Shown: one piece after another, positions 49,601-57,814 of the stretch
Layout: each line of letters opens with the position of its first letter
How positions within the stretch are numbered: position 1 is the first letter of the stretch
Position numbers and translations under genes: made by a program
Notes under the pieces: model-generated
What the model saw: only the letters and a program-made list of their open reading frames with translations
Told to the model about the DNA's origin: nothing
The model's database searches: none
Source: Thermohalobaculum sp039030715
Lineage (GTDB): Bacteria > Pseudomonadota > Alphaproteobacteria > Rhodobacterales > Rhodobacteraceae
Assembly: GCA_039030715.1 (NCBI GenBank)
Contig: JBCCDU010000007.1
Span: 17,008-81,007, forward strand
Length of the DNA stretch: 64,000 nucleotides
Direction: 5' to 3'

Positions 49601-50827
49601 TCAGAAGAACCAGCGCAACCGGGCGCGGAAGAAACTGTCATCGGCGAACGAACCCACAAAGCTGGCCTTGTTCTGGTTGACGAAACCCTGTCCCTCGAGC
49701 TCGAGTTTCAGGTTGTCGGACAAGCGGGTTTCCCCTTCCAACCGCAACGCGACCGCGCCGTCGTTCATGTCGAAGGCCGAGGTCAAAAGGAACGCCGTGT
49801 CCTCGGCATCGTTCAGAGCAAGGCGTGTACCCAAGATCAGGTCGTTCTGAAAGGCTGTCAAGGCGTTCTGCCCGCGTTCGTCAAACGCATACTCGGTGAT
49901 CAGGCCGAGATCGGCGGTGCTGTCGAAGACGCCGAACAGCGTATGCTCGAACCCACCGGTGAATGAAACGAAATTGTCGAAACGTCCCAGCGCATTGCGC
50001 TGACCGTCGCGAAAGATTCCCTCGAACTTCCAGAGCGTCGCACCCGATGTGTATTGCGCATCGATCCCGGCCTGGTTGATCCGGCTATAGACTGGACGCA
50101 GCGACACCCCGTCGAAGAAGAAGCTGGGATCGCGCGACAGGCCGTGAAAACCGGAGATCCCAAGATCCAGGTTGCCGATCACGCCGGAGTAGCGCACGGC
50201 GAAGGAGGGGGTCCATTCCTCCGCATCGGTCTCGAAGATCGGCTGCGCCGTATTGACCGGTGTTGCAAAGCGCAGACGGCCGGAGACGCCGGGAAAAGGC
50301 CGCTCGCGAAAGAACGGCAGGGCAAAGGCCGAAAACTCGCCGATATCGGTGAGATAGGCGACCCGCAGCATGGGCTGGCCCAGGCGATCCTCGTCATCGA
50401 TGTTCTCGACCTGATCGGTCTGGTTGATGATGTCGACCAGATGGACGACTTCGGTCTTGCCCCAGAACACCGTGTCGGCGCCGAAGGTGAAGGACCAGTC
50501 GCCGGTGGCATAATCGACCTTCAACTCGCGGACATCAGCGTGGGTGCGCCGGTCATCGGCATTGTCCCAGCGGGCAAACGGCGTGAAGCGAAACTCCAGG
50601 TCGCCATCCAGCCACTCTGCAAGCAGCGTGAATTGCCCGGCGACCGAAAACGCATCGCGATCCTGGCCCAGGAATTGCGGCTCCTCAAAGAAACCGGTTG
50701 CTTCCAACTCGGCTTCCCCGAAAAACTCCCAATATTCCGGCGCTACCCCCTCGCTGGCAGCAGGGATTGCCGCCAGGATCAGGGCACTAGCGAGCCAGCT
50801 TCTGTAGGCGGCTTTGATCAAAGTCAC
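49601..50827 (-). CDS. Outer-membrane beta-barrel protein of the MMPL operon
   Basis: 408-aa exported protein: signal peptide residues 1-25 (WLASALILAAIPAASEG) and a mature part dominated by alternating beta strands (LEFRFTPFARWDNADD, WSFTFGADTVFWGKTEVVHL, KFEGIFRDGQRN). It ends with FRARLRWFF, the aromatic C-terminal residue needed for BAM insertion. The WGKTEVVHLVD segment recalls DUF1302-type outer-membrane partners of MMPL operons. It starts 41 bases inside the MMPL fusion gene. Likely an outer membrane channel or lipid acceptor working with the fusion protein. Confidence 0.82.
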   Translation of the reverse strand: MTLIKAAYRSWLASALILAAIPAASEGVAPEYWEFFGEAELEATGFFEEPQFLGQDRDAFSVAGQFTLLAEWLDGDLEFRFTPFARWDNADDRRTHADVRELKVDYATGDWSFTFGADTVFWGKTEVVHLVDIINQTDQVENIDDEDRLGQPMLRVAYLTDIGEFSAFALPFFRERPFPGVSGRLRFATPVNTAQPIFETDAEEWTPSFAVRYSGVIGNLDLGISGFHGLSRDPSFFFDGVSLRPVYSRINQAGIDAQYTSGATLWKFEGIFRDGQRNALGRFDNFVSFTGGFEHTLFGVFDSTADLGLITEYAFDERGQNALTAFQNDLILGTRLALNDAEDTAFLLTSAFDMNDGAVALRLEGETRLSDNLKLELEGQGFVNQNKASFVGSFADDSFFRARLRWFF

Positions 50828-51611
50828 GCTCCGCTAGATCGACGCCGAAATCGTAGTCCGTCCAAATCAGATCGGTCTCCTTGCCGGTTTGCTTGTTGGC
50901 CATGCGCATCACGTCCGGGCGCCAGTATTTGCCCAGATATTGCTGGAACCCGGTCTGGGTCAGCACCTTCTCCAGATCGCCGCGGCGGTTGTAGAACTCG
51001 ACCTGATGCAGGCGGTATTCCTGATCGTCGGTCCATCCGATCCGCTTGGAGTAGCCGGATTTCGGGTTGATCGGATAGCTCTCGACCACGAAGCAGTTGA
51101 GCGACGGCTCGGTCGGGCAGGGCTCATCGCGCAGATATTTGTAGTCGTAGTCGCCGACCTCCTGGCTGCCGAGATCCTCGTAGGAAAATTCCGAGGAGAC
51201 GAACTTGCCCGTGCGGTTCGAGGAGGAGATACGCTTCACCCGCTTGATAGCGGGAAGATAGAGCCACTGGTCGTCATCCGTCGGCTCGACATTGGCGTGG
51301 GTCAGAAGCCCGGTTCCCTTGATGTCGCGCGGACGCTGGAAGACGATCACGCCCAGATCGCCAACTGCGGCTTCGGGCCGCTCGCGCACCATCGAGCGGA
51401 AGCTGCGTTTGCTTTCGCGCCCCTGTCGGTCGCGCAGGACCATCTCGCCATTCACTTCGAAGGACCCGAAGCCGAGGTCTCTCAGATCGGCCTCGGCGGC
51501 GATGGCGCGGCCTTTTTCGACAGCGTCTTCGGCATGTGCCTTTCCGGGCAGAGTCAAACCGATCCCGGCGGTCAGGGCCAGGGCGGCGGCGGCAGCAGCG
51601 GTCTTGCGCAT
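50787..51611 (-). CDS. Possible separate LolA-like product from an internal start
   Basis: Within the MMPL fusion frame, ATG 51611 begins a textbook signal peptide (MRKTAAAAAALALTAGIGLT, cleavage after KAHA), and AAGGAAA lies about six to eight bases before it. Independent initiation here would give a 274-aa periplasmic protein, the usual separate partner of MMPL exporters. Otherwise the signal peptide serves as an extra membrane helix and possible cleavage site within the fusion. Confidence 0.5.
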   Translation of the reverse strand: MRKTAAAAAALALTAGIGLTLPGKAHAEDAVEKGRAIAAEADLRDLGFGSFEVNGEMVLRDRQGRESKRSFRSMVRERPEAAVGDLGVIVFQRPRDIKGTGLLTHANVEPTDDDQWLYLPAIKRVKRISSSNRTGKFVSSEFSYEDLGSQEVGDYDYKYLRDEPCPTEPSLNCFVVESYPINPKSGYSKRIGWTDDQEYRLHQVEFYNRRGDLEKVLTQTGFQQYLGKYWRPDVMRMANKQTGKETDLIWTDYDFGVDLAERDFDQSRLQKLAR

Positions 51612-54002
51612 CGTCTCTTTCCTTTTATCCAGCCAGATGAGGAGGGAGGGCAACAACAGAAAATCGGCAATCAGGGCGACCGTAATTGTGATTGCGGTCA
51701 ATTGGGCCAGGTCGCGGTTCACGGCGAAGCCCGATTGGGCCAACACGGTGAAGCCAGCGACCAGCCCAATGGTCGTGATCAATAGCGCCATTCCGACCGA
51801 GCGGAAGGTCAGGCGCACCGCATCCTCGGCACTGTGCCCAGCCTTGCGGGCCCGCGAGTATTTCGACAGGAAATGAACGGTGTCATCCACGACGATCCCA
51901 AGGGTTGCCGCAAGCACCACGGCAATCGCCAGCGTGACCGCACCGACCGAATACCCCCAAAGACCAAAGGCCACCAAGGCCGGAATCAGGTTTGGCAGCA
52001 GGCTGATGGCACCAATCCGCACGTCGCGCAGGGCGATCACGATTATCCCCGAAATCAGTATGATGGCCAGGCCCGTCCCCACCAGCATCGCCCGCACGTC
52101 GCGGTGCGAAATCAGGTTGAACACATGGACAACCCCGGTGGGCGAGACGCGGGCAAGCTCGGGGTGCTCGATCTCCCACGCGGCTTGGATGACCGGTGCA
52201 TTCGCCGCCAGCCAATCGCCCGCACGCAGCGTCAGATCGCGCATATCCGCGGTGGTCACGCCTGAAAGGTAGACCGAGAGGCGGAGCGCCGATTTGTCGA
52301 TATCGATCTGATCGGTCAGGTCCAGCCCATAACCCAGGCTGAGTTCGTAGAGGAAGAGGTACCCTGCAGCCTCCTCGCGCGTTGCCGGGATCCTGTACCG
52401 GTCCGGGTCATCGCCATGCATGTTCATGTTCAGGCGTTTGATCGTATCGGTCAGGCTGCGCACGGCGGTCACTTCGGGTTGATCGCGCAGCCATTCAGTG
52501 AAGGCCTCGACCTCGGCCAGGAAGTCCGGGCGGTTGATACCCTGGGCCTCGCCGGAGGGCAGAGGGAAGTCAAGATTGTTGACGCCGGTGAGGTTTGCCT
52601 CGGTGAAATCGGTGTCCTGACGGAAGGCATACCGTTCGTCGAAATAGCGCAGGAAGTCGTCTTCCAGCTTTAGTTGCGTCATGCCCCAGGCGGCAGCCAG
52701 CACCAGCGCCGTGCTCGCTGGCAGCAGAATGCGATGCCAGCGCACGACCAGCTCCCCCAGGCCCGCCATGAAACGGCTCGACAGCGCCGGTTTCGTTTTG
52801 CGCTTGATCGGCAGCAGGGTCACCAGCGCCGGCAGAAGTGTCAGGCTAAAAATCATCGAGGCCAGCACGCCGCCTGCCACCACATTGCCCAACTGACGGA
52901 ATGGCGGCGAGATCGAGAAGTTCAGCGACAGGAACCCGATCGCGGTGGTCGTGCAGGCGATGATGATCGCGCCCATATGCTGTGCCAGGGCCTGTCGCAT
53001 CCACTCCTTGCGGTCCGGCGTTTCTATCATCGTTTTGCGGGCGGCGGCGAGGATATGCACCGCCGAGGCGACGGCCAGCGTCATGATGTAAAGCGGCGCC
53101 AGCACGGTGACGGAGTTCAAAGGCAGTCCCATCCAACCGAGCACGCCCAGACCACAGGCCGCCGAAAGCAGGATGATTATCAGCACCGACAGCGTTGCGA
53201 AGAACGAACCCAGTGCCAGTCCGACCACAGCGAGGATGACCCCAAACATCGGACCCATAAGACGTTGCGAGTCGGCCTGTCCTGCGGTCGCGAATGTGTT
53301 ATTGATCATAACACCGCCGGTCAGGCGCAGGGTGACATTCGGGTTGGTGGCCTCGACCTCGGCCTTCAGTGCCTCCATCTCGGCAACGATCTGGGGGACT
53401 TCCTGGGCTGTGTTCTCTCTTGGCAACTCGAAGCGGATCTGTAGTTGGGCCGCCTCGCCGTCGGCCGCCACCATCAGGTCGACCAGTTCCACCTTCGACA
53501 GCGCGATCTCGCGTATCGCATCGACCTCCGTCTTGCTCAGATTTGCCGGGTCAGGCACCAGATCGCGAACGATCATGTCGTCGCCCTCGGCAAAGGTGTG
53601 CTGGTGGTTGGTGAGCGAGTCGACCCGGCGGACATAGGGCAGCAGCCAGGCCCGCTCGGTCAGATCGCCGATCAGGGCCATGGTCTCGGGCGTGAAGACT
53701 TTTCGATCTTTTAGATCGAGCACCACCATCAGCACTTCATCGCGCACGAAGGTTTCCTCGAACCTGTCGAGCGCGATCCGGTCGGGGTTTTCGGGGGCGA
53801 AGAAAATCCTCGCGGTTGGATCCAACGGCCAGATCTTGTCGATCCGTGCGACAGACACGGCCACCAGCGCGATGCTGACCACGATCCACAGCCAGCGGGT
53901 TGCCACGATGAAACTCGCGGCCCGAATGGCCAGGCCAGAGGCCGAGGGTTGTGTCGGCTGGATGTTCATCTTGGACTGCCTTGTATCTTCCGTGAGCGTC
54001 AC
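50787..54002 (-). CDS. MMPL transporter fused to a LolA-like periplasmic domain
   Basis: 1071-aa protein. Residues about 1-795 form an MMPL/RND transporter: first helix after ATRWLWIVVSIALVAVSVAR, two helix clusters, and GIVVDDTVHFLSKYSRARKA as the second RND motif. From about residue 798 the frame runs straight on into MRKTAAAAAALALTAGIGLT and LPGKAHA, a complete Sec signal peptide, followed by a 250-residue LolA-like outer membrane lipoprotein-sorting domain (GFGSFEVNGEMVLRDRQG, then WLYLPAIKRVKRISSSNRTG and VESYPINPKSGYSKRIGW). These are normally two genes. GTG 54002 with AAGGAGAG upstream starts the long form; ATG 53969 is possible. An internal start at 51611 could also make the periplasmic part alone. 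Confidence 0.9.
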   Translation of the reverse strand: MTLTEDTRQSKMNIQPTQPSASGLAIRAASFIVATRWLWIVVSIALVAVSVARIDKIWPLDPTARIFFAPENPDRIALDRFEETFVRDEVLMVVLDLKDRKVFTPETMALIGDLTERAWLLPYVRRVDSLTNHQHTFAEGDDMIVRDLVPDPANLSKTEVDAIREIALSKVELVDLMVAADGEAAQLQIRFELPRENTAQEVPQIVAEMEALKAEVEATNPNVTLRLTGGVMINNTFATAGQADSQRLMGPMFGVILAVVGLALGSFFATLSVLIIILLSAACGLGVLGWMGLPLNSVTVLAPLYIMTLAVASAVHILAAARKTMIETPDRKEWMRQALAQHMGAIIIACTTTAIGFLSLNFSISPPFRQLGNVVAGGVLASMIFSLTLLPALVTLLPIKRKTKPALSSRFMAGLGELVVRWHRILLPASTALVLAAAWGMTQLKLEDDFLRYFDERYAFRQDTDFTEANLTGVNNLDFPLPSGEAQGINRPDFLAEVEAFTEWLRDQPEVTAVRSLTDTIKRLNMNMHGDDPDRYRIPATREEAAGYLFLYELSLGYGLDLTDQIDIDKSALRLSVYLSGVTTADMRDLTLRAGDWLAANAPVIQAAWEIEHPELARVSPTGVVHVFNLISHRDVRAMLVGTGLAIILISGIIVIALRDVRIGAISLLPNLIPALVAFGLWGYSVGAVTLAIAVVLAATLGIVVDDTVHFLSKYSRARKAGHSAEDAVRLTFRSVGMALLITTIGLVAGFTVLAQSGFAVNRDLAQLTAITITVALIADFLLLPSLLIWLDKRKETMRKTAAAAAALALTAGIGLTLPGKAHAEDAVEKGRAIAAEADLRDLGFGSFEVNGEMVLRDRQGRESKRSFRSMVRERPEAAVGDLGVIVFQRPRDIKGTGLLTHANVEPTDDDQWLYLPAIKRVKRISSSNRTGKFVSSEFSYEDLGSQEVGDYDYKYLRDEPCPTEPSLNCFVVESYPINPKSGYSKRIGWTDDQEYRLHQVEFYNRRGDLEKVLTQTGFQQYLGKYWRPDVMRMANKQTGKETDLIWTDYDFGVDLAERDFDQSRLQKLAR

Positions 54003-54036
54003 AAAATGCGCTCTCCTTCAGATTGTCAATTACGAT

Positions 54037-54064
54037 GAATGAATTTTTTCAAAAAAATTCATTC
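54037..54064. promoter_or_regulatory. Probable TetR operator before the MMPL operon
   Basis: Perfect inverted repeat with 13-bp arms, GAATGAATTTTTT (54037-54049) and AAAAAATTCATTC (54052-54064), separated by two bases. It lies 35 bases upstream of the MMPL fusion start, where a repressor would block the promoter. The long, tight palindrome suits a TetR dimer, and the operon encodes one. It could also influence the divergent ltnD gene at 54224. Confidence 0.72.
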
Positions 54065-54223
54065 GTTGGGTTGGGGCGAGCGGATTGTTGCGAAAGCGGG
54101 CCTTTGCGTAAGCGGCTCCGACCGGTGCTGTCTCCCCAGTCCCTGGCTGGCGCCGAGGAGAATCGATTGACAGCAGCTTAACCTCGCAAACTAATGCGGG
54201 GCCGTAGCAGAGAAGGAACCCGC

Positions 54224-55126
54224 ATGTCTGATAAACCCGTTGCCGGTGTGGTCGGCCTTGGCTCCATGGGCTACGGCATCGCGCAATCGCTGTTGCGCGC
54301 TGGATTTACAACTTACGGCAGCGATATCGACCCGGCGCGCGAAGACTCCTTCCGGGCCGAGGGTGGTGCAGCAGGTGCACTGCGCGACGCTGCTTTGCAG
54401 ATCAGCACATTGGTGATCGTCGTCCTGAACGCCGCCCAGTTGGAAAATGTATTGTTCGGTGCGGATGGTTTGGCTCTCAAACTGAAGAAGGGTGCGGTGG
54501 TCGTTGCCTGCCCGACAGTGGCCCCCGAGATCGCGAAGCGAATGGAGGAGCAGTGTGCCAGACTTGGGGTGCATTATCTGGACGCACCGATCTCCGGCGG
54601 TTCAATCAAGGCCGCGGCGGGCCAGCTTTCGATCATGGCCTCCGGCACGGCGGAGGCCTTCGCCGCTGCGCGCCCGGCCTTGGATGCGATGGCCGAGACA
54701 GTGTTCGAGCTGGGCGACCATGCTGGTCCCGGCTCTGCCATGAAGGTCATCAACCAATTGCTCGCGGGCACCCATATCGCAGCGATGGCCGAGGCGCTGA
54801 CCTTTGGCATGACCCAGGGCGTCGATCCGGCGACAACGGTGGAGGTGATCGGCAAATGCGCCGGGCAAAGCTGGATGTTCGACAATCGCGGGCCGCATGT
54901 TGTTGCGGGTGACTATACCCCGCACTCCGCCGTAGATATCTGGCTGAAGGATCTGGGGATCGTTCTGGACGTCGCGCGGTCAGCGAAGTTCTCCGCTCCC
55001 CTCACTGCAACGGCCTTGGCGCAGTTCACGGCGGCGTCTGGCTCGGGCCTGGGGAGGGAGGATGATGCCGCCGTCGCAAAAGTCTATGCCCGTAATGCCG
55101 GGTTGACCCTGCCGGAGCACGGCTGA
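54224..55126 (+). CDS. ltnD: L-threonate dehydrogenase-like (3-hydroxyisobutyrate dehydrogenase family)
   Basis: 300-aa NAD-dependent dehydrogenase of the beta-hydroxyacid family. GVVGLGSMGYGIAQSLLRAG is the Rossmann motif, APISGGSIKAAAGQLSIMAS the substrate motif, and KVINQLLAGTHIAAMAEAL contains the catalytic Lys. The gene cluster with otnK, otnC and otnI identifies it as LtnD, which oxidises threonate (or erythronate) at C2. AGAAGGAA precedes ATG 54224. The stop overlaps the next start (TGATG). Confidence 0.9.
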   Translation: MSDKPVAGVVGLGSMGYGIAQSLLRAGFTTYGSDIDPAREDSFRAEGGAAGALRDAALQISTLVIVVLNAAQLENVLFGADGLALKLKKGAVVVACPTVAPEIAKRMEEQCARLGVHYLDAPISGGSIKAAAGQLSIMASGTAEAFAAARPALDAMAETVFELGDHAGPGSAMKVINQLLAGTHIAAMAEALTFGMTQGVDPATTVEVIGKCAGQSWMFDNRGPHVVAGDYTPHSAVDIWLKDLGIVLDVARSAKFSAPLTATALAQFTAASGSGLGREDDAAVAKVYARNAGLTLPEHG

Positions 55127-56376
55127 TGCTGCTTGGTTGTATCGGGGACGACTTTACGGGTTCCTCCGACCTCGCCAACACACTGGCGAAACAGGGGATG
55201 CGCAGCACGCTTTATGGTGGTGTGCCGTCCGGCGATGCTGCCCCGGATGTGGAAGCTGGGGTGATTGCGCTCAAATCTCGTACAAATCCGCCGGGGGAGG
55301 CTGTTGCTCAATCTCTTTTGGCTTTGGAATGGCTTCGAAGGCAGGGATGTAAGCAATTCTTCTTCAAGTATTGCTCGACCTTTGACTCGACGCCCCAAGG
55401 AAATATCGGCCCCGTCGCGGACGCGCTGATCGATGCGCTCGGGGCTGACCAGGTCATCGTCTGTCCGGCGTTTCCGCGCACCGGGCGGTCGGTCTATCAG
55501 GGACATCTTTTCGTTGCGGACAAGCTGCTCTCGGAGTCTGGGATGGAGGCGCATCCCCTGACCCCGATGACCGATCCCGATTTGCGCCGCTGGCTGGCGC
55601 CGCAGACCGTTTACGACGTTGGGCATGTTGCAGCACATACAGTTTTCCAAGGCAGCGAGGCGATCCGCGCAGCGCTTGCAGCCGCGCCGCAGAAGCTGCT
55701 GGTGGTCGATGCCATCCGCGACGAGGACCTGATGGCAATCGGTGCCGCCGCGGCGGACCTGCCATTGATCACTGGCGGTTCTGGCGTTGCGATGGGGCTG
55801 CCAGCCAACTTTCGGTCCAGGGGTCTGATTGGTGAAACCACCAGCAACTGGATCGGTGAAAGTGGGCGCGTCGCAATCCTCTCCGGATCCTGCTCGAACG
55901 CCACCCGCGCGCAAGTCGCCCGGCATGCGGAGGCTCACCCCACCCGCGAGATTTCCGCCGATGCGGTGATCGAGGGAGAAGTGACAGCCGAGATTGTGGC
56001 CTCCTGGTTTCAGGCACAAGACGGGTTGCCGCTCGCCTACACATCCGCTGACCCGGCAGAGGTCGCTGCCGTGCAATCCCGGCATGGGCGCGACCGTGCC
56101 GCAGCGGCGATCGAGGGCTTGTTCGCAGAGACCGCCCAGTTGCTAGTGGCCGCGGGCGTTACGCGCCTGATCACCGCGGGGGGCGAAACATCCGGCGCTG
56201 TGGTCGAGGGCCTGGGGGTGGAGGCGATGCAGATCGGACCAGAGATTGATCCCGGCGTTCCGGCCATGCGCGTCGATACCATGAAGGCCGAGGGCGGGCC
56301 GCTGACCATCGCGCTCAAATCCGGCAATTTCGGCGGCCCCGACTTTTTCGAGAAAGCAGCAGGCATACTGGCATGA
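55126..56376 (+). CDS. otnK: 3-oxo-tetronate kinase (DUF1537 family)
   Basis: 416-aa kinase of the former DUF1537 family. LGCIGDDFTGSSDLANTLAK is the N-terminal substrate motif; FFFKYCSTFDSTPQGNIGPV and VVCPAFPRTGRSVYQGHLFV-type strings follow (the second read here as IVCPAFPRTGRSVYQGHLFV). The C-terminal ATP site is LITAGGETSGAVVEGLGV. It phosphorylates 3-oxo-tetronate at C4. It overlaps ltnD by one base and otnC by four. Confidence 0.93.
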   Translation: MLLGCIGDDFTGSSDLANTLAKQGMRSTLYGGVPSGDAAPDVEAGVIALKSRTNPPGEAVAQSLLALEWLRRQGCKQFFFKYCSTFDSTPQGNIGPVADALIDALGADQVIVCPAFPRTGRSVYQGHLFVADKLLSESGMEAHPLTPMTDPDLRRWLAPQTVYDVGHVAAHTVFQGSEAIRAALAAAPQKLLVVDAIRDEDLMAIGAAAADLPLITGGSGVAMGLPANFRSRGLIGETTSNWIGESGRVAILSGSCSNATRAQVARHAEAHPTREISADAVIEGEVTAEIVASWFQAQDGLPLAYTSADPAEVAAVQSRHGRDRAAAAIEGLFAETAQLLVAAGVTRLITAGGETSGAVVEGLGVEAMQIGPEIDPGVPAMRVDTMKAEGGPLTIALKSGNFGGPDFFEKAAGILA

Positions 56377-57020
56377 GCGAGGCACATCTGCGCGAGGAGA
56401 TTTGCCGGCTGTCGGCCTCGATGTTCAACCGTGGTCTGACGGGTGGTGCCTCTGGCAATATCTCGGCTCGGACCGAGGACGGCGGGCTGCTGGTCAGCCC
56501 CACAGGCTCCAGCTTCGGCGCTCTCGATCCCGCGCGGCTCAGCCGGTTCGATGCTGCGGGTGTACTGATCGGGGGCGATAAGCCGACCAAGGAGATGCCG
56601 CTGCATGCCGCGTTCTACGAAACCCGCTCGACCGCGGGTGCGGTCGTGCATCTGCACTCCACCCATTCGGTCGCGCTGTCCATGCTGCCGGACACTGATC
56701 CGGAGAATGTGCTGCCCCCGCTGACGGCCTATTCCATCATGCGTTTGGGGAAGGTGAAGCTGCTGCCCTACTATCGCCCCGGCGACCCGGCGATGGGGGA
56801 TGCGGTGCGTGGCCTGGCCGGAAAGCGCTCGGCCGTGTTGCTGGCCAATCACGGCCCGGTCGTGGCCGCGAAGGATCTGGAGGCCGCCGTTTACGCCATG
56901 GAGGAGTTGGAGGAGACGGCGAAGCTGGCGCTTCTGACGCGGGGCATGGCGCCGATTGGACTGACGCCCGAGCAGATCAGCAATGTGGTGACCGAGTTTG
57001 ACGTGGAGTGGGATGTATGA
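56373..57020 (+). CDS. otnC: 3-oxo-tetronate 4-phosphate decarboxylase (class II aldolase family)
   Basis: 215-aa class II aldolase/adducin-type protein. GLTGGASGNISARTEDGGLL and VVHLHSTHSVALSML contain the zinc-binding HLHS histidines; LLANHGPVVAAKDLEAAVYA the third. With OtnK it converts the phosphorylated 3-oxo acid to dihydroxyacetone phosphate and CO2. Overlaps otnK and otnI by ATGA. Confidence 0.92.
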   Translation: MSEAHLREEICRLSASMFNRGLTGGASGNISARTEDGGLLVSPTGSSFGALDPARLSRFDAAGVLIGGDKPTKEMPLHAAFYETRSTAGAVVHLHSTHSVALSMLPDTDPENVLPPLTAYSIMRLGKVKLLPYYRPGDPAMGDAVRGLAGKRSAVLLANHGPVVAAKDLEAAVYAMEELEETAKLALLTRGMAPIGLTPEQISNVVTEFDVEWDV

Positions 57021-57778
57021 CCAAGTTTTCGGCCAACCTGGGGTTCCTGTGGACCGATCTCGCCCTGACAGACGCGATCCACGCCGCTGCCGCTGCCGGC
57101 TTTGCAGCGGTCGAGTGCCATTTCCCATATGACCAGGATGCAGGCGCGGTGCGCGCGGCGTTGCAGGAAACCGGGCTGCCGATGCTGGGCCTCAACACCA
57201 TTCGCGGCGATCTGGAGGCGGGGGAGTTCGGCCTCTCCGCCGTTCCTGGCCGATATGGTGCCGGGCGTGCGGCGATTGATCAGGCGATTGCCTATGCGAT
57301 TCAGATCGGGGCGCAGAATGTCCATGTCATGGCTGGCAAGGCGAGCGGTAGCGAAGCACGTACCACTTACGTCGAACAGCTGAGTTATGCGGCAGACAAG
57401 GCGGGTGAAGCCGGGATCGGCCTCCTGATCGAACCGATCAACACCCGCGACGTGCCGGGTTATCACTTGTCGTCGGTCGAGGATGGGGCGGATGTGATCG
57501 CCCTTGTGAACCGCCCCAATCTGCGGCTGATGTTCGATTGCTATCACACCCAGATCATGCAGGGCGATCTGACGCGCCGGGTGGAGGCGCATTTGAACAT
57601 CATCGGCCATATCCAGATCGCCTCGGTCCCTGCGCGCGGTGCGCCGGATGCGGGGGAGGTGGCGTATGACCGTTTGCTCCCAGCGATAGAGGCGCTGGGC
57701 TATGACGGGTATTTCGGGGCGGAGTACAAGCCGGATGGACCGACGGGCGATGGCCTAGACTGGCTCAAGGCCTATTGA
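57017..57778 (+). CDS. otnI: 2-oxo-tetronate isomerase (hydroxypyruvate isomerase-like)
   Basis: 253-aa TIM-barrel isomerase of the AP endonuclease/xylose isomerase-like type. FSANLGFLWTDLALTDAIHA opens it as in hydroxypyruvate isomerases; LIEPINTRDVPGYHLSS and LRLMFDCYHTQIMQGDL hold metal-binding Glu, Asp and His; FGAEYKPDGPT closes it. OtnI interconverts 2-oxo- and 3-oxo-tetronate between LtnD and OtnK. Last gene of the operon, followed directly by a terminator. Confidence 0.92.
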   Translation: MTKFSANLGFLWTDLALTDAIHAAAAAGFAAVECHFPYDQDAGAVRAALQETGLPMLGLNTIRGDLEAGEFGLSAVPGRYGAGRAAIDQAIAYAIQIGAQNVHVMAGKASGSEARTTYVEQLSYAADKAGEAGIGLLIEPINTRDVPGYHLSSVEDGADVIALVNRPNLRLMFDCYHTQIMQGDLTRRVEAHLNIIGHIQIASVPARGAPDAGEVAYDRLLPAIEALGYDGYFGAEYKPDGPTGDGLDWLKAY

Positions 57779-57802
57779 AACCGGCGGGGTGCCCCGCCGG
57801 TT
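57779..57802. terminator. Bidirectional hairpin terminator after otnI
   Basis: Perfect 11-bp GC-rich hairpin, arms AACCGGCGGGG (57779-57789) and CCCCGCCGGTT (57792-57802) with a two-base loop, beginning immediately after the otnI stop and 13 bases beyond the end of the convergent receptor gene. It is well placed to end transcripts from both sides. Confidence 0.85.
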
Positions 57803-57814
57803 CCCGATACTCTC

